DNA from: Candidatus Moduliflexus flocculans
Lineage (GTDB): Bacteria; Moduliflexota; Moduliflexia; Moduliflexales; Moduliflexaceae
Direction: 5' to 3'
Length of the DNA stretch: 36,685 bases
Assembly: GCA_000739515.1 (NCBI GenBank)
Contig: DF820457.1
Coordinates: 425,213 to 461,897, forward strand
Below are positions 15,358 to 24,356 of this stretch, one piece after another. How positions within the stretch are numbered: position 1 is the stretch's first letter; each line of letters begins with the position of its first letter. Position numbers and translations under genes: made by a program. Below the pieces are notes generated by a model, which saw only the letters and a program-made list of their open reading frames with translations, searched no databases and was not told the DNA's origin.

Positions 15358-17733
15358 ATGAGCTCAGAACACCCGTTTGCGTTACTCGATGTGATACCTG
15401 TGGGAAGCTTTGTGATCAACAAAGACCGGGTGGTGGTGTTCTGGAATAGCTGCCTTGAGCAATGGACAGGCATTCAGCGCGAACAGATTGTTGGGCGGCC
15501 AATTGATCAGCATTTTCCGCATCTTCGCGCTGCCAAATATGCCGCCAGAATTCAGAATTTGTTTGAGGATGGCATTCCGGTGGTATTTTCTTCGTATTTG
15601 CATAAATACATTATTCCGGTGTCATTGCCCGACGGCCAATTTCAGGTTCAGCACACCATCGCGACACGAATTTCATCCTCTCCGTCAGAGGAATCGTATG
15701 CTCTTTTCACCATTCAGGATGTCACGGAACTGGCGCAGCGTCTGAAAGATTATCGCATCATGCGAGATCAGGCGCACACGGAACTTTGTGAACGCTTAGC
15801 AGTGGAAGACGCCCTGAAACATGCGAAAATGAACTTGGAAAATATTTTTCATGCCGCCATGCCGTTGTGCGTGACGTTGAAAAATTTCGAGATTTCTCAG
15901 GTCAACGATGCCTACTGCGATTTTTTCGGCATTCCAAAATATGAAGCTCTCGGGAAAAAGTGTTACACGGCGCATCCCGCGATGGCATGTCATACAGAGC
16001 AATGTCCGCTTCAGAAAATCATTAATGGGGCTGAACATGTCGAATACGAGGTGGCAAAAACTCTCGCCGATGGAACGACAATCTGGTGTATCGTCACGGC
16101 CAAACCGTATCGAGATTTGAATGGCGAACTTATCGGCATGGTTGAAAATTTTCAGGATATTACCAGGCGCAAACACGCGGAAGACGCGATTCAAGAAGCT
16201 AGGCGCGTAGCAGAAGACGCGAATCAGGCGAAAGGCCGGTTTCTCGCCAATATGAGTCATGAACTGCGCACGCCGCTTAATGTCATCCTCGGCTTTTCGC
16301 AGATGATGCAGCGGAATCGCGCGCTTCCGCCAGAAGATTATCACCGGCTCAACATGATTATCCAGAGCGGAGAGCACCTGCTGACGCTGATCAATCAGGT
16401 GTTAGACTGGTCGAAGACTGAAGTTGGAAAAGTGACGCTTGACGAAACTCCGGTAGATGTCGCGCAATTGTTGTATGAGATCGTCGAATTGTTCAAAGTA
16501 CGCGCTGAAGAGCATGGGGTGTATTTTCAGTATGAGCCGGCGCGGAATCTTCCGCAAACCATTCTTGCAGATGGGGTAAAATTGCGGCAAATCCTTCTCA
16601 ATCTGCTCAGTAATGCAATCAAATTTACGAAAACAGGCGGCATTCGCCTGCGGGTTCGCGCAGAATTCCCGGAAGAGTATCCTGCCCAGATGCGCTTGAT
16701 CTGTGAAGTACAGGATACCGGGATGGGCATCAGCGCCGCAGAACTTCCAATGTTGTTTGAATCGTTCTCTCAGACCATGGCAGGTCAGCAGCATCGCGAA
16801 GGAACCGGGCTGGGGTTGGCGATTAGTCGAAAACTGGCCAGAATGATGCGTGGAGATATTACTGTCCAGAGCGAAGAAGGCCAGGGGAGTTGTTTCACAT
16901 GCGCTGTCATTGTGACTCCGATCAAGGAGACCGATAAGCCGATCCCGCGTGTGCGCCGCCAGGTTGTCGCGGTGCAGAGAAATGATCAGTTCTCGCTGAA
17001 AGACTATCGGATGTTGATCGTTGATGAACATCCGACGAATCGTCAGTTGCTCTGTCAACTGTTCCAGCCGTTCGGGTTCGATCTGCGCGAAGCGCAAAAC
17101 GGCGCTGAAGCGGTCGCGCTCTGGGAAGATTGGCAGCCGCATGTTATCTGGATGGATTTGTGGATGCCGGAGATGGACGGGTTTGAGGTGACTCGGCGAA
17201 TCCGCGAAGCCGAAATGCGCCGCAAAATGGCACATGCGGAATCATCTCTCGCCTCATGGCGAACAATAATTTTTGCGCTGACGGCCAGTATGTTCGAACA
17301 GGAAGAAGAACGCGCGCGCCTCGCTGGATGCGATGGGTTTTTGCGAAAACCATATCGGGAAGCCGAGATTTTTGACATGCTCGCGAAACACACCGATATA
17401 CATGTCATCTATGAAACGTTTTCGCAAGATGCGTTATTCTCGTCGTTGACGGCGATTCGCGACGCGAAAGCGCTATCTATAGCGATGAAGGATGTCCCTG
17501 CGCAGACGTTGCAAGAGTTAAGATATGCGGCAATGACGACTGATTTGACGATACTTTCAACCATCATTAATTTGACGATTGCACCTGTAAATGAGGCGTT
17601 GGCCGAGACCTTAAATCACATGTTAAATGATTTCGAGTATATGACGATTCTGGAAGCGATAAACCTTGTGTTGTTAACCAAAACCGACTCCACTGGGATT
17701 ATTGCCAACCAGATCAGTCTTGACACGCTATGA
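15358..17733 (+). CDS. Hybrid kinase PAS-PAS-HK-REC with C-terminal helical tail
   Basis: A 791-residue soluble hybrid kinase. PAS1 lies at about 5-125 and PAS2 at about 160-270, ending ENFQDITRRKHAE. PAS2 has a Cys triplet (Cys202, Cys211, Cys216). The kinase core has His301 (NMSHELRTPLN), Asn419, DTGMGIS and GTGLGLAIS. The receiver (about 550-680) has Asp556-Glu557, Asp600, Thr642 and Lys664. A helical tail of about 110 residues ends the protein. The His-to-Asn spacing of 118 residues is normal, unlike the next kinase. The ATG follows GAGGAGAG by a few bases, 22 bp after cheC. It is cytoplasmic and senses intracellular cues, possibly redox or metal through the cysteines. Confidence 0.92.
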   Translation: MSSEHPFALLDVIPVGSFVINKDRVVVFWNSCLEQWTGIQREQIVGRPIDQHFPHLRAAKYAARIQNLFEDGIPVVFSSYLHKYIIPVSLPDGQFQVQHTIATRISSSPSEESYALFTIQDVTELAQRLKDYRIMRDQAHTELCERLAVEDALKHAKMNLENIFHAAMPLCVTLKNFEISQVNDAYCDFFGIPKYEALGKKCYTAHPAMACHTEQCPLQKIINGAEHVEYEVAKTLADGTTIWCIVTAKPYRDLNGELIGMVENFQDITRRKHAEDAIQEARRVAEDANQAKGRFLANMSHELRTPLNVILGFSQMMQRNRALPPEDYHRLNMIIQSGEHLLTLINQVLDWSKTEVGKVTLDETPVDVAQLLYEIVELFKVRAEEHGVYFQYEPARNLPQTILADGVKLRQILLNLLSNAIKFTKTGGIRLRVRAEFPEEYPAQMRLICEVQDTGMGISAAELPMLFESFSQTMAGQQHREGTGLGLAISRKLARMMRGDITVQSEEGQGSCFTCAVIVTPIKETDKPIPRVRRQVVAVQRNDQFSLKDYRMLIVDEHPTNRQLLCQLFQPFGFDLREAQNGAEAVALWEDWQPHVIWMDLWMPEMDGFEVTRRIREAEMRRKMAHAESSLASWRTIIFALTASMFEQEEERARLAGCDGFLRKPYREAEIFDMLAKHTDIHVIYETFSQDALFSSLTAIRDAKALSIAMKDVPAQTLQELRYAAMTTDLTILSTIINLTIAPVNEALAETLNHMLNDFEYMTILEAINLVLLTKTDSTGIIANQISLDTL

Positions 17734-19274
17734 CAATGCCAGGGCATTTGGACAATTCTCAACAGCCCAGTATTTTAGTGGTTGATGATACGATTGCGAA
17801 TTTGCATTTTCTGACGAAATTGCTCGCCTCGCAAAATTATACTGTCCGCCCCGTGCCAGAAGGACACATGGCCATCGCGTCTGCTCTGGCCGTTCAGCCC
17901 GATCTGATCCTGCTGGACATTATGATGCCGGACATGTCGGGGTATGAGGTTTGTCAACGCCTCAAAGCCGAGAAATTAACGCAAGATATTCCCATTATTT
18001 TTATCAGCGTAAGAAATGAAATCCTTGATAAAGTCAAAGCCTTTTCAATTGGTGGTGTGGATTATATCACAAAGCCATTTGAGGCCGAAGAAGTCCTGGC
18101 GCGGGTCAAAACGCATCTCGCGCTGCGTCGGTTACAAAAAATGCTGGAACAGAAAAACCGAGATTTAGAACAAGAAATTGCAGTGCGCCTCCGCGCTGAA
18201 GAGCAACTTTCCCGCGCCAATCGCGAATTGACCGAAACGATTGATGCGTTGACGAAAACGCAGCATACGTTAGTCGCCTCAGAGAAAATGGCTGATTTAG
18301 GGCAGATGATGGCTGGAGTTGCCCATGAACTCAACTCGCCGTTAAGCGCAATCCGTTCCGCGTCGGATCATCTTCAGATGTCGTTGACGCATACGCTGGA
18401 AGACCTTCCTGACTTTTTCAGAATCATCACGCCAGAACGCCAGAAAGATTTTTTTGCCTTGCTCCGTCGAGCAACTCAGGATGCTGGCTTCAAATCCACG
18501 AAAGAAAAACGCGATCTGCGTCGAAATATCGAAAAGCTCTTAAGCGATTATTCGGTTCAAGATACCCGACACGTCGCTGATGTTTTCGTCAATCTCGGCA
18601 TTTATGATGAAGATGCGCTCTCATTTCTGCCGCTCTTGCATTCCCCTGAACGTCTCAGCATTATGGAGATGATTACCAAATTGGCGAATCTCCAGAAAAG
18701 CGCGGGCATGTTAGGAGTGGCGGTCGAAAAAGCAATGACTGTTATTCGATCCTTGAAACAATACGCGCGTTATGATCAGTCCGGCAATATGGCGAAAACC
18801 GACCTGACCGCCGGAATTGACGCTGTGCTGACCTTATATCAAAATACCTTAAAACAGGGGATCGATGTCCAGCGTTCGTATCAAAATATTCCGCCGTTAT
18901 TCTGCTATCCTGATGAATTAATGCAAGTCTGGACCAACCTGATTCAAAATGCAGTGTATGCGATGAAAAACCAGGGGACGTTGACGATTGATGTGCGATT
19001 AGAAGACGCGTCACCCTGCGATGCTCAGTGTGTCCGCATTGCCATTACCGATACTGGCGAAGGCATTCCGCCGGAGATTCAGGAAAAGATTTTCATGCCA
19101 TTTTTTACCACAAAACCCTCCGGCGAGGGCAACGGATTAGGCCTGGATATTGTCCGAAAAATCATTGCCAAACATCAGGGAGAGATTTCCGTGCAGAGTC
19201 GTCCGGGACAAACGACCTTTACGATTCTGCTGCCCATTGTTTCTGACGATCACGCTGTGGCGTCTGAATCGTGA
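17730..19274 (+). CDS. REC-first histidine kinase with extended DHp region (1)
   Basis: A 514-residue protein with an N-terminal receiver (14-130: Asp19/20, Asp63, Lys115), a coiled coil (133-190), and a kinase with His199 ([10 protein letters not shown]), Asn407, DTGEGIP and GNGLGLDI. Between His199 and Asn407 there are 208 residues, about 90-100 more than in the hybrid kinase upstream. The extra block is helical and includes LPDFFRII, a basic KEKRDLRRN stretch, VNLGIYD and a conserved [10 protein letters not shown] just before the N-box. Two paralogues (19276, 24357) share this block. The gene starts within ATGA of the previous stop. The receiver may gate the attached kinase. Confidence 0.92.
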   Translation: MTMPGHLDNSQQPSILVVDDTIANLHFLTKLLASQNYTVRPVPEGHMAIASALAVQPDLILLDIMMPDMSGYEVCQRLKAEKLTQDIPIIFISVRNEILDKVKAFSIGGVDYITKPFEAEEVLARVKTHLALRRLQKMLEQKNRDLEQEIAVRLRAEEQLSRANRELTETIDALTKTQHTLVASEKMADLGQMMAGVAHELNSPLSAIRSASDHLQMSLTHTLEDLPDFFRIITPERQKDFFALLRRATQDAGFKSTKEKRDLRRNIEKLLSDYSVQDTRHVADVFVNLGIYDEDALSFLPLLHSPERLSIMEMITKLANLQKSAGMLGVAVEKAMTVIRSLKQYARYDQSGNMAKTDLTAGIDAVLTLYQNTLKQGIDVQRSYQNIPPLFCYPDELMQVWTNLIQNAVYAMKNQGTLTIDVRLEDASPCDAQCVRIAITDTGEGIPPEIQEKIFMPFFTTKPSGEGNGLGLDIVRKIIAKHQGEISVQSRPGQTTFTILLPIVSDDHAVASES

Positions 19275-19275
19275 A

Positions 19276-22200
19276 ATGAGTATGATGAATACGCAGCCTC
19301 CATCATCATCCCGTGTTCCGTCGATCCTTGTGGCTGACGATACGCTTGCGAACTTGCGGTTGCTGACGAGTCTTCTCAGCAAACAAGGATATCGCGTCCG
19401 CCCCGTATCGGATGGGAGTTTAGCCCTGTCTTCCTGCCGGATGGACCCGCCAGACCTGATTTTGTTAGACATTATGATGCCCGGTCTCTCGGGATATGAC
19501 GTGTGTGCGCAGTTAAAAGCGGATGCGCGCATGCGGGACATTCCGATTATTTTTATCAGCGCGCTGAGTGAGGTGTTTGATAAAATTAAGGCATTCGAAG
19601 TTGGGGGCGTGGATTATATCAGCAAGCCGCTTCAGGCAGAAGAAGTGCTCGCGCGCGCGCGCGCGCATCTGCGCATTCGAGAGCTTCAAATCAATCTCGA
19701 AGAAAAAAATGCCCACCTTGAGCGCGAAATTGCGGAACGCCAGGAAACTGAGCAACGATTCCGCACGGTTTTCGAAGAAAGTCCGTTAGGCGTGGCGCTG
19801 ATGGGATTGGATTATCGCATTCTCAAAACCAATGCCGCATTTCGCCAGATATTCGGCTATTCCGAGGAGGAAATCCACGCGCTGACCTTCGCCGAATTAT
19901 GTCACCTGAAAGAACATGATAATACGCTCTTAGCGCTTGAACGATTGGCGCAATATCCCACCGCGACTGTAAAAATTGAGAAGCAGTTCCCCAAAAAAAA
20001 CGGGACGCCGATTTGGGTGCGCATGACCTTTTCTTGCCTGATTCATGCTGATAATGGGGTGCGCTATTTCATTGGAATCGTTGATGATATTACAGAACGA
20101 CGTCAGTCGGAAAATCTGCTGCGCAAGCTGAAAAAAGCGATTGAAACGACTGAAGTTGGGATTACGATTACCGATCAGCATGGAAATATCGAGTATGTCA
20201 ACCCCGCAGATGCCCGCATGCATGGTTATACTGTTCAGGAATTGTCAGGGCAGCGTTCAAACATTTTTAGCCCGCCATATCAACGTCAGGAGGGCTGGAG
20301 TCTTAGCGGAGATACCCAGGCAGAACCGAACTGGAAACGGGAACGGATCAATCTCCGCAAAGATGGCACAGAATTCCCTGTCCGGCTGATTTCTAATGTC
20401 ATCAAAGCCCCTGATGGCGCGTTGGAAGGGATGGTGACTGTTTGCGAAGATATTACCGAATACAAAAATGCAGAGCGATTGATTCAGGAGAGCGAACAAC
20501 GGTATCGCAGTATTTTTGAAAATGCGACTGTCGGCATTTTTCAGGCTGGACGCGATGGAAAATTTTTGACAGTGAATCCAGCTCTGGCGAGCATTTTAGG
20601 CTATCTCGCGCCGCAAGAGCTTGTCGAGAGCATTACGAATATTGCCGAACAAGTCTATGTTGAGCCGCAGCACTGGTATGATATTACCAGCCTGCTGGAA
20701 GTCATTCAAGAAACGCCGAATATCGAAACGCGCTGCCGCTGTAAAGATGGCCGGGAAATCATTGTCAATTTAAATCTCTGGGCGATTCGAGACGAGAGCG
20801 AGAACGTCACCTATTTTGAAGGATTTATTGAGGATATTACCGAAAAAAAACGCACAGAAGAAGCGCTTTCCAAACGAGAGGGGTATTTGGCTGCGCTGAT
20901 CGAAATCCAGCGCGCGCTGCTCGCCAGCGAGTCCGAAATTCCGTATCAGGAGGTCTTGGAGTTATTAGGCGCGGTGTCCCACAGCAGTCGAATTTCTATT
21001 TTCACCAATCATTATGCGCCTGACCGCCGCACCTTAGCAACGCTGCAAGCCGAATGGTGCGACGAGCGAACCGACTCAGGCGCAGAAGACGACGCGATTC
21101 AGCCGCTGATATATGACGCGGCGATGCCGAACTGGTACCAAGAATTGGATCAGGGAAATTTAGTCAATGTCACGCGAGACCTTTTTCCGCCTGTCGAACG
21201 CGCAATTTTTGAAGGCAGAGGCACATACGCGGTCTTGTTATTGCCGCTCATGGTCAGTGGGGTCTTTACTGGATTTTTAGGCTTTGAACAATGCGTGGAA
21301 GAACATGCCTGGGAGCTCTCTGAAATTTCGTTGCTCCAGGCCGCCGCTGCCGCGATGTCATTGGCGCAAGAACGCCAGCTATCTGAACAGCGTGTCCAGC
21401 AACACGCTGTGGCCTTGCAGAAAGCGAATGAGCGCTTGAAAACCATGTATGACATTGGCCAGGCAATTACGTCGCAGCTCAAGCTAGATAGCGTGCTTGA
21501 CACGATTGCCCGCAGCACCGCAGGCTTGTTAGGCACGGACACTGGCGCGATTCTGCTGCTTGATGAAGCAAGCCAGACCTTGCACATTAGAGGATCGTAT
21601 GGGTTGAGCGAGCATATCGTGAAGCATACGCACGACCGTTTAGGCGAAAGCATCGCCGGGCGGGTCGCGCTGACGGGCGAACCATTAATTATCAACGATC
21701 TGCCGAACGATAGTCATTTCTATAATCCCGCCGCCGCAAACGAAGGATTGTTGGCTTGCGCCAGTGTCCCGCTGATTGCCAAAGACCGGATTATTGGCAC
21801 GCTGGATGTGCATAGCAAGACTGACCGGAATGCATTCGGCGAAGATCAGGTCTATTTCCTGCACATGTTGGCCAGGCAGGCCGCAATTGCGATTGAAAAC
21901 GCCAGGCTCTATGACGAAGTGCATACCGCTTATCAGGATGTCAAAGTGTTAAATGAGCGCCTGCAATTGAGCAACACGAAATTAGCGCAGCAGCAAAGCG
22001 AAATCTTGCGCCAATCCGAACATCTCAGGCTCACGAATACCGAATTGGCAGTAACGTTGGACCATTTAAAAACAACGCAGCAAGAATTGATTCAATCTGA
22101 AAAAATGGCGGCGTTAGGCCAGTTAGTTGCTGGAATTGCGCACGAAATCAATACGCCATTAGGGGCGATCCGCTCTGCCGTTGGCAGCATTTCTCACGCG

Positions 22201-23064
22201 CTGACACAGACGCTGGCGGAACTCCTCCCGTTTTTTAAAACGCTGCCAGAAGAACATGCTGACGGTTTTTTTGCATTACTGGACATCGCGTTGCAGAAAG
22301 ACACGACCATCACGGCAAAAGAACGGCGTCAATTACGGAAAAATGTGCTGGATTTTCTTGAAGCGCATGAGGTGTCCGATGCGCATAAAACCGCAGATAT
22401 TCTGGTAGATTTAGGCGTGTATCAAGGATTAGATGCCTTTATCGCGCTCCTCAAAGATGAACGACATCTACAGATATTGAATGTCGCCTATGACATTGCC
22501 GGAGTGCAAGAAAGCGCGAATATCATTTCTACTGCCACCGACCGGGCATCAAAGGTGGTATTTGCGCTAAAAACGTATGCGCATTACGACCAGTCGGCGG
22601 AAATGGTTTCCTCGAATTTAGCGAGCGGCCTGGAGACGGTCTTAACCCTTTATAATAACCAGATGAAACATGGCGTGGAAATTCGGCGGAATTATCGCAA
22701 ACTTCCGCCAGTGCTCTGCTATCCTGATGAATTGAATCAGGTCTGGACGAATCTGATTCATAATGCATTGCAAGCCATGAAAAATCGCGGCGTCCTGACA
22801 ATTACCATACAGCAGGAAGGGGATGAGGCAATGGTGGCGATTACTGATACCGGCGAGGGGATTTCCGACGCGATTCGAGAGAAGATTTTCGATCCGTTTT
22901 TTACCACGAAACCGCCGGGAGAAGGAAGCGGGCTTGGTTTAGATATTGTGCGGAAAATCATTGAAAAACATCAGGGACGCATCGAGGTCAAGAGTCAGCC
23001 GGGAGAAACGACATTTCGCGTCTTTCTGCCGATGCGGGTCTCGCAGAATATCGATCACTATTGA
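19276..23064 (+). CDS. REC-PAS-PAS-PAS-GAF-GAF histidine kinase (extended DHp, 2)
   Basis: A 1262-residue soluble sensor kinase. Receiver about 14-135 (Asp65). Three PAS domains follow at about 160-275, 285-400 and 405-530, each ending in an (I/E)DITE(R/Y/K)-type motif. GAF1 is at about 535-700 and GAF2 at about 715-880 (GESIAGRVA...ENARLYDE). A long coiled coil precedes His956 ([10 protein letters not shown]); Asn1163 closes a 207-residue His-Asn interval with the same extra helical block as its paralogues. G boxes DTGEGIS and GSGLGLDI are intact. I place the start at the ATG 19276, just after the previous stop; ATGs at 19282 and 19285 are also possible. A pure CG-alternating tract lies in the receiver coding region (19650-19666). 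Confidence 0.92.
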   Translation: MSMMNTQPPSSSRVPSILVADDTLANLRLLTSLLSKQGYRVRPVSDGSLALSSCRMDPPDLILLDIMMPGLSGYDVCAQLKADARMRDIPIIFISALSEVFDKIKAFEVGGVDYISKPLQAEEVLARARAHLRIRELQINLEEKNAHLEREIAERQETEQRFRTVFEESPLGVALMGLDYRILKTNAAFRQIFGYSEEEIHALTFAELCHLKEHDNTLLALERLAQYPTATVKIEKQFPKKNGTPIWVRMTFSCLIHADNGVRYFIGIVDDITERRQSENLLRKLKKAIETTEVGITITDQHGNIEYVNPADARMHGYTVQELSGQRSNIFSPPYQRQEGWSLSGDTQAEPNWKRERINLRKDGTEFPVRLISNVIKAPDGALEGMVTVCEDITEYKNAERLIQESEQRYRSIFENATVGIFQAGRDGKFLTVNPALASILGYLAPQELVESITNIAEQVYVEPQHWYDITSLLEVIQETPNIETRCRCKDGREIIVNLNLWAIRDESENVTYFEGFIEDITEKKRTEEALSKREGYLAALIEIQRALLASESEIPYQEVLELLGAVSHSSRISIFTNHYAPDRRTLATLQAEWCDERTDSGAEDDAIQPLIYDAAMPNWYQELDQGNLVNVTRDLFPPVERAIFEGRGTYAVLLLPLMVSGVFTGFLGFEQCVEEHAWELSEISLLQAAAAAMSLAQERQLSEQRVQQHAVALQKANERLKTMYDIGQAITSQLKLDSVLDTIARSTAGLLGTDTGAILLLDEASQTLHIRGSYGLSEHIVKHTHDRLGESIAGRVALTGEPLIINDLPNDSHFYNPAAANEGLLACASVPLIAKDRIIGTLDVHSKTDRNAFGEDQVYFLHMLARQAAIAIENARLYDEVHTAYQDVKVLNERLQLSNTKLAQQQSEILRQSEHLRLTNTELAVTLDHLKTTQQELIQSEKMAALGQLVAGIAHEINTPLGAIRSAVGSISHALTQTLAELLPFFKTLPEEHADGFFALLDIALQKDTTITAKERRQLRKNVLDFLEAHEVSDAHKTADILVDLGVYQGLDAFIALLKDERHLQILNVAYDIAGVQESANIISTATDRASKVVFALKTYAHYDQSAEMVSSNLASGLETVLTLYNNQMKHGVEIRRNYRKLPPVLCYPDELNQVWTNLIHNALQAMKNRGVLTITIQQEGDEAMVAITDTGEGISDAIREKIFDPFFTTKPPGEGSGLGLDIVRKIIEKHQGRIEVKSQPGETTFRVFLPMRVSQNIDHY
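19650..19666. repeat. 17-nt alternating CG tract inside a coding region
   Basis: An uninterrupted CGCG... run encodes Ala-Arg repeats in the receiver's last helix. The paralogues encode LARVKTHL and LARIKTHL at the same place, without such a run. Confidence 0.9.
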
Positions 23065-23127
23065 CCACGAGATACGCGAAACTCCGCATGCTTCCCGACA
23101 TGCGACATTGCGTGTTTTATGGGATGA

Positions 23128-24192
23128 ATGAAATGGTTCCGAATTATGAAAGAAGCCGTAATCTTTTGCGTAGATGACGAGAAAGTCGTGTTAAACAGCC
23201 TCAGACGGCAATTATATGACGCCTTAGAGAATGATATTATTATCGAAACGGCAGAAAGTGGCGAGGAGGCATTGGAAGCGTTTCAAGGGTTGCTTGAACA
23301 AGGACATGATATCCCCCTGATTATTTCGGATCATATTATGCCTGGCATGAAAGGCGATGAACTGTTAGCGCACATTCATGCGCTATCTCCGCACACGTTA
23401 AAAATCATGCTGACTGGCCAGGCTGATATGCAGGCGGTTATTTCTGCGGTCAATAATGCCGGCCTTTACCGCTACATCTCGAAGCCGTGGGAACATACCG
23501 ATCTGTTCCTGACGGTGAAAGAAGCGTTACACAAATATTATCAGGAGAAAAAACTGGCAGAGCAGAACCTTCAACTCCAACAGGCATATCGGGAATTAGA
23601 GGTTTATGCCTCCACGCTCGAACAGCGCGTCGCGGAACGCACCGCCGAATTAGAAAATGCGAATCAGCAGCTTCAGCGGTTAGCGAATCTCGATGGCTTG
23701 ACTCAGGTTGCCAATCGGAGAAAATTCGATGCGTATCTCGCGCAGGAATGGAAGCGGCATGTCAGAGAAAGTCAGCCGTTGTCGCTGATTATGGGCGATA
23801 TTGATTTTTTTAAGCGCTATAATGATACCTATGGGCATGTGCAAGGAGACGAATGCCTGAAGCAAATCGCCGCAGCGCTCCGCAACAATGCGCGACGCCC
23901 GGCAGACCTTGTGGCGCGATATGGCGGCGAAGAATTTTGCGTGATTCTTCCCAATACCGATGAAGAAGGCGCGATCAGGGTTGCCGCAGGCATTCAAACC
24001 GATATACAAATGTTGCGCATCGAACACAACGCTTCTGACGTGTCTCCGTACGTGACGTTGAGCATCGGCGTGGCCACCACCATTCCAGACCAGCGGCAGA
24101 CCGCCGACGAGCTGATCGAGACGGCAGATAAAGCGTTATATCATGCGAAAATGCAGGGACGTGATCGAGTGATCTTTCTTCCGGCCACATGA
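23128..24192 (+). CDS. Response-regulator diguanylate cyclase (REC-GGDEF), second copy
   Basis: A 354-residue protein. The receiver (10-135) is of the RpfG/HupR-like type, with VDDEKV, ISDHIMPGMKG (Asp68), LTGQAD and the family ending NNAGLYRYISKPW. A coiled coil (140-185) joins it to a GGDEF domain with DGLTQVANRRKFD, GDIDFFKRYNDTYGH, GGEEF at 266-270 and the I-site RPAD five residues before. It is thus likely an active, feedback-inhibited c-di-GMP synthase. Its GGDEF domain is very close to that of the 13208 gene while the receivers differ in type, which suggests domain duplication with receiver replacement. Start choice: the ATG at 23128 versus a possible one at 23146. Confidence 0.93.
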   Translation: MKWFRIMKEAVIFCVDDEKVVLNSLRRQLYDALENDIIIETAESGEEALEAFQGLLEQGHDIPLIISDHIMPGMKGDELLAHIHALSPHTLKIMLTGQADMQAVISAVNNAGLYRYISKPWEHTDLFLTVKEALHKYYQEKKLAEQNLQLQQAYRELEVYASTLEQRVAERTAELENANQQLQRLANLDGLTQVANRRKFDAYLAQEWKRHVRESQPLSLIMGDIDFFKRYNDTYGHVQGDECLKQIAAALRNNARRPADLVARYGGEEFCVILPNTDEEGAIRVAAGIQTDIQMLRIEHNASDVSPYVTLSIGVATTIPDQRQTADELIETADKALYHAKMQGRDRVIFLPAT

Positions 24193-24356
24193 GAATCTTG
24201 ACAGGCGGGATCACGTTTGAGACGAGCGTAAAATAACGTGAGTTTTGGAGAAATGGATAATTTCTGAACGAATCGCATGATGATTTTCGTGTCGTTCGTG
24301 TGTTTTGTGGTGGCAGCCAAATAATTACGATTAATCATTGTCTGCCCCATGTGTGT

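Noticed and set aside
15796..17235. Long antisense frames (193 and 277 codons) inside the PAS-PAS-HK-REC gene
   Set aside because: They are shadows of a strongly supported kinase gene; the translated sequences show no domain logic.
24198..24234. Promoter before the REC-GAF kinase (TTGACA at 24198 with TAAAAT at 24229)
   Set aside because: The spacing of 25 nt is too long for a sigma-70 promoter.
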